From positions 1-5,269 of the forward strand of contig JASEHN010000246.1 in NCBI GenBank assembly GCA_030018715.1: a stretch of 5,269 nt of DNA. The letters are read 5' to 3'. Positions within the stretch are counted from its first letter, which is position 1. Every line of letters starts with the position of its first letter. Under the pieces are notes generated by a model. It made no database searches, was not told where the DNA came from, and saw only the letters and a list, made by a program, of their open reading frames with translations. The position numbers were made by a program, and so were the translations under genes. Positions 5,186 to 5,269 of the stretch are shown piece by piece. Source of the stretch: Thermodesulfobacteriota bacterium (GTDB lineage: Bacteria > Desulfobacterota > SM23-61).

Positions 5186-5269
5186 GAAATACCCGTGAAA
5201 ATGAAATTTTGCAAAAAACCTGATCAGCATACCCCCCTCATGATTCCCAATTGAAATCTACACCTTTTG

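Noticed and set aside
1..5269. tRNA, rRNA, CRISPR array or insertion sequence
   Set aside because: No cloverleaf with conserved TPsiC loop, no regularly spaced repeats, and no transposase or terminal inverted repeats were seen.

Overview
The window carries five well-supported protein genes, all on the minus strand, in two blocks separated by about 0.8 kb without a convincing gene. The host looks like a Gram-negative bacterium, because one product is an RlpA lipoprotein with a lipobox, an outer-membrane-type +2 residue and a SPOR domain. Base composition is moderate, and the sampled left-block coding lines look richer in G+C than the right block. A deltaproteobacterial (Desulfobacterota-like) source would fit, but nothing here proves it.

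Block 1, read right to left: a promoter (TTGCCC, 17-bp spacer, perfect TATAAT) at 2967-2939 drives ychF (ATPase of the Obg/OLA1 family), then a DMT/EamA-family 10-helix transporter, then rlpA (septal-ring peptidoglycan glycosylase-type lipoprotein). The genes overlap by 8 and 4 bases, so they are very probably one translationally coupled operon. ychF most likely begins at a TTG codon (2895) and not at the upstream ATGs, because the promoter -10 box covers the nearest ATG. A GC-rich hairpin followed by T5 about 110 bases past the rlpA stop is the likely terminator. It competes with an overlapping hairpin. A possible extended -10 promoter and a start codon at the extreme left edge may mark the next minus-strand gene.

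Spacer (about 2985-3650): no convincing gene or RNA. It holds a G-rich tract that could form a G-quadruplex, a short perfect inverted repeat, and a minus frame with few stops that might be a decayed gene.

Block 2, read right to left: a 307-residue protein of no named family that I recognise, then a PIN-domain (VapC-like) ribonuclease toxin candidate, joined by an ATGA stop/start overlap and closed by a clear intrinsic terminator at 3683-3651. The layout is that of a toxin-antitoxin operon, but the presumed antitoxin is several times larger than usual and ends in a tail resembling the ends of short antitoxins that precede the same PIN type. This module is the most interesting item in the window.
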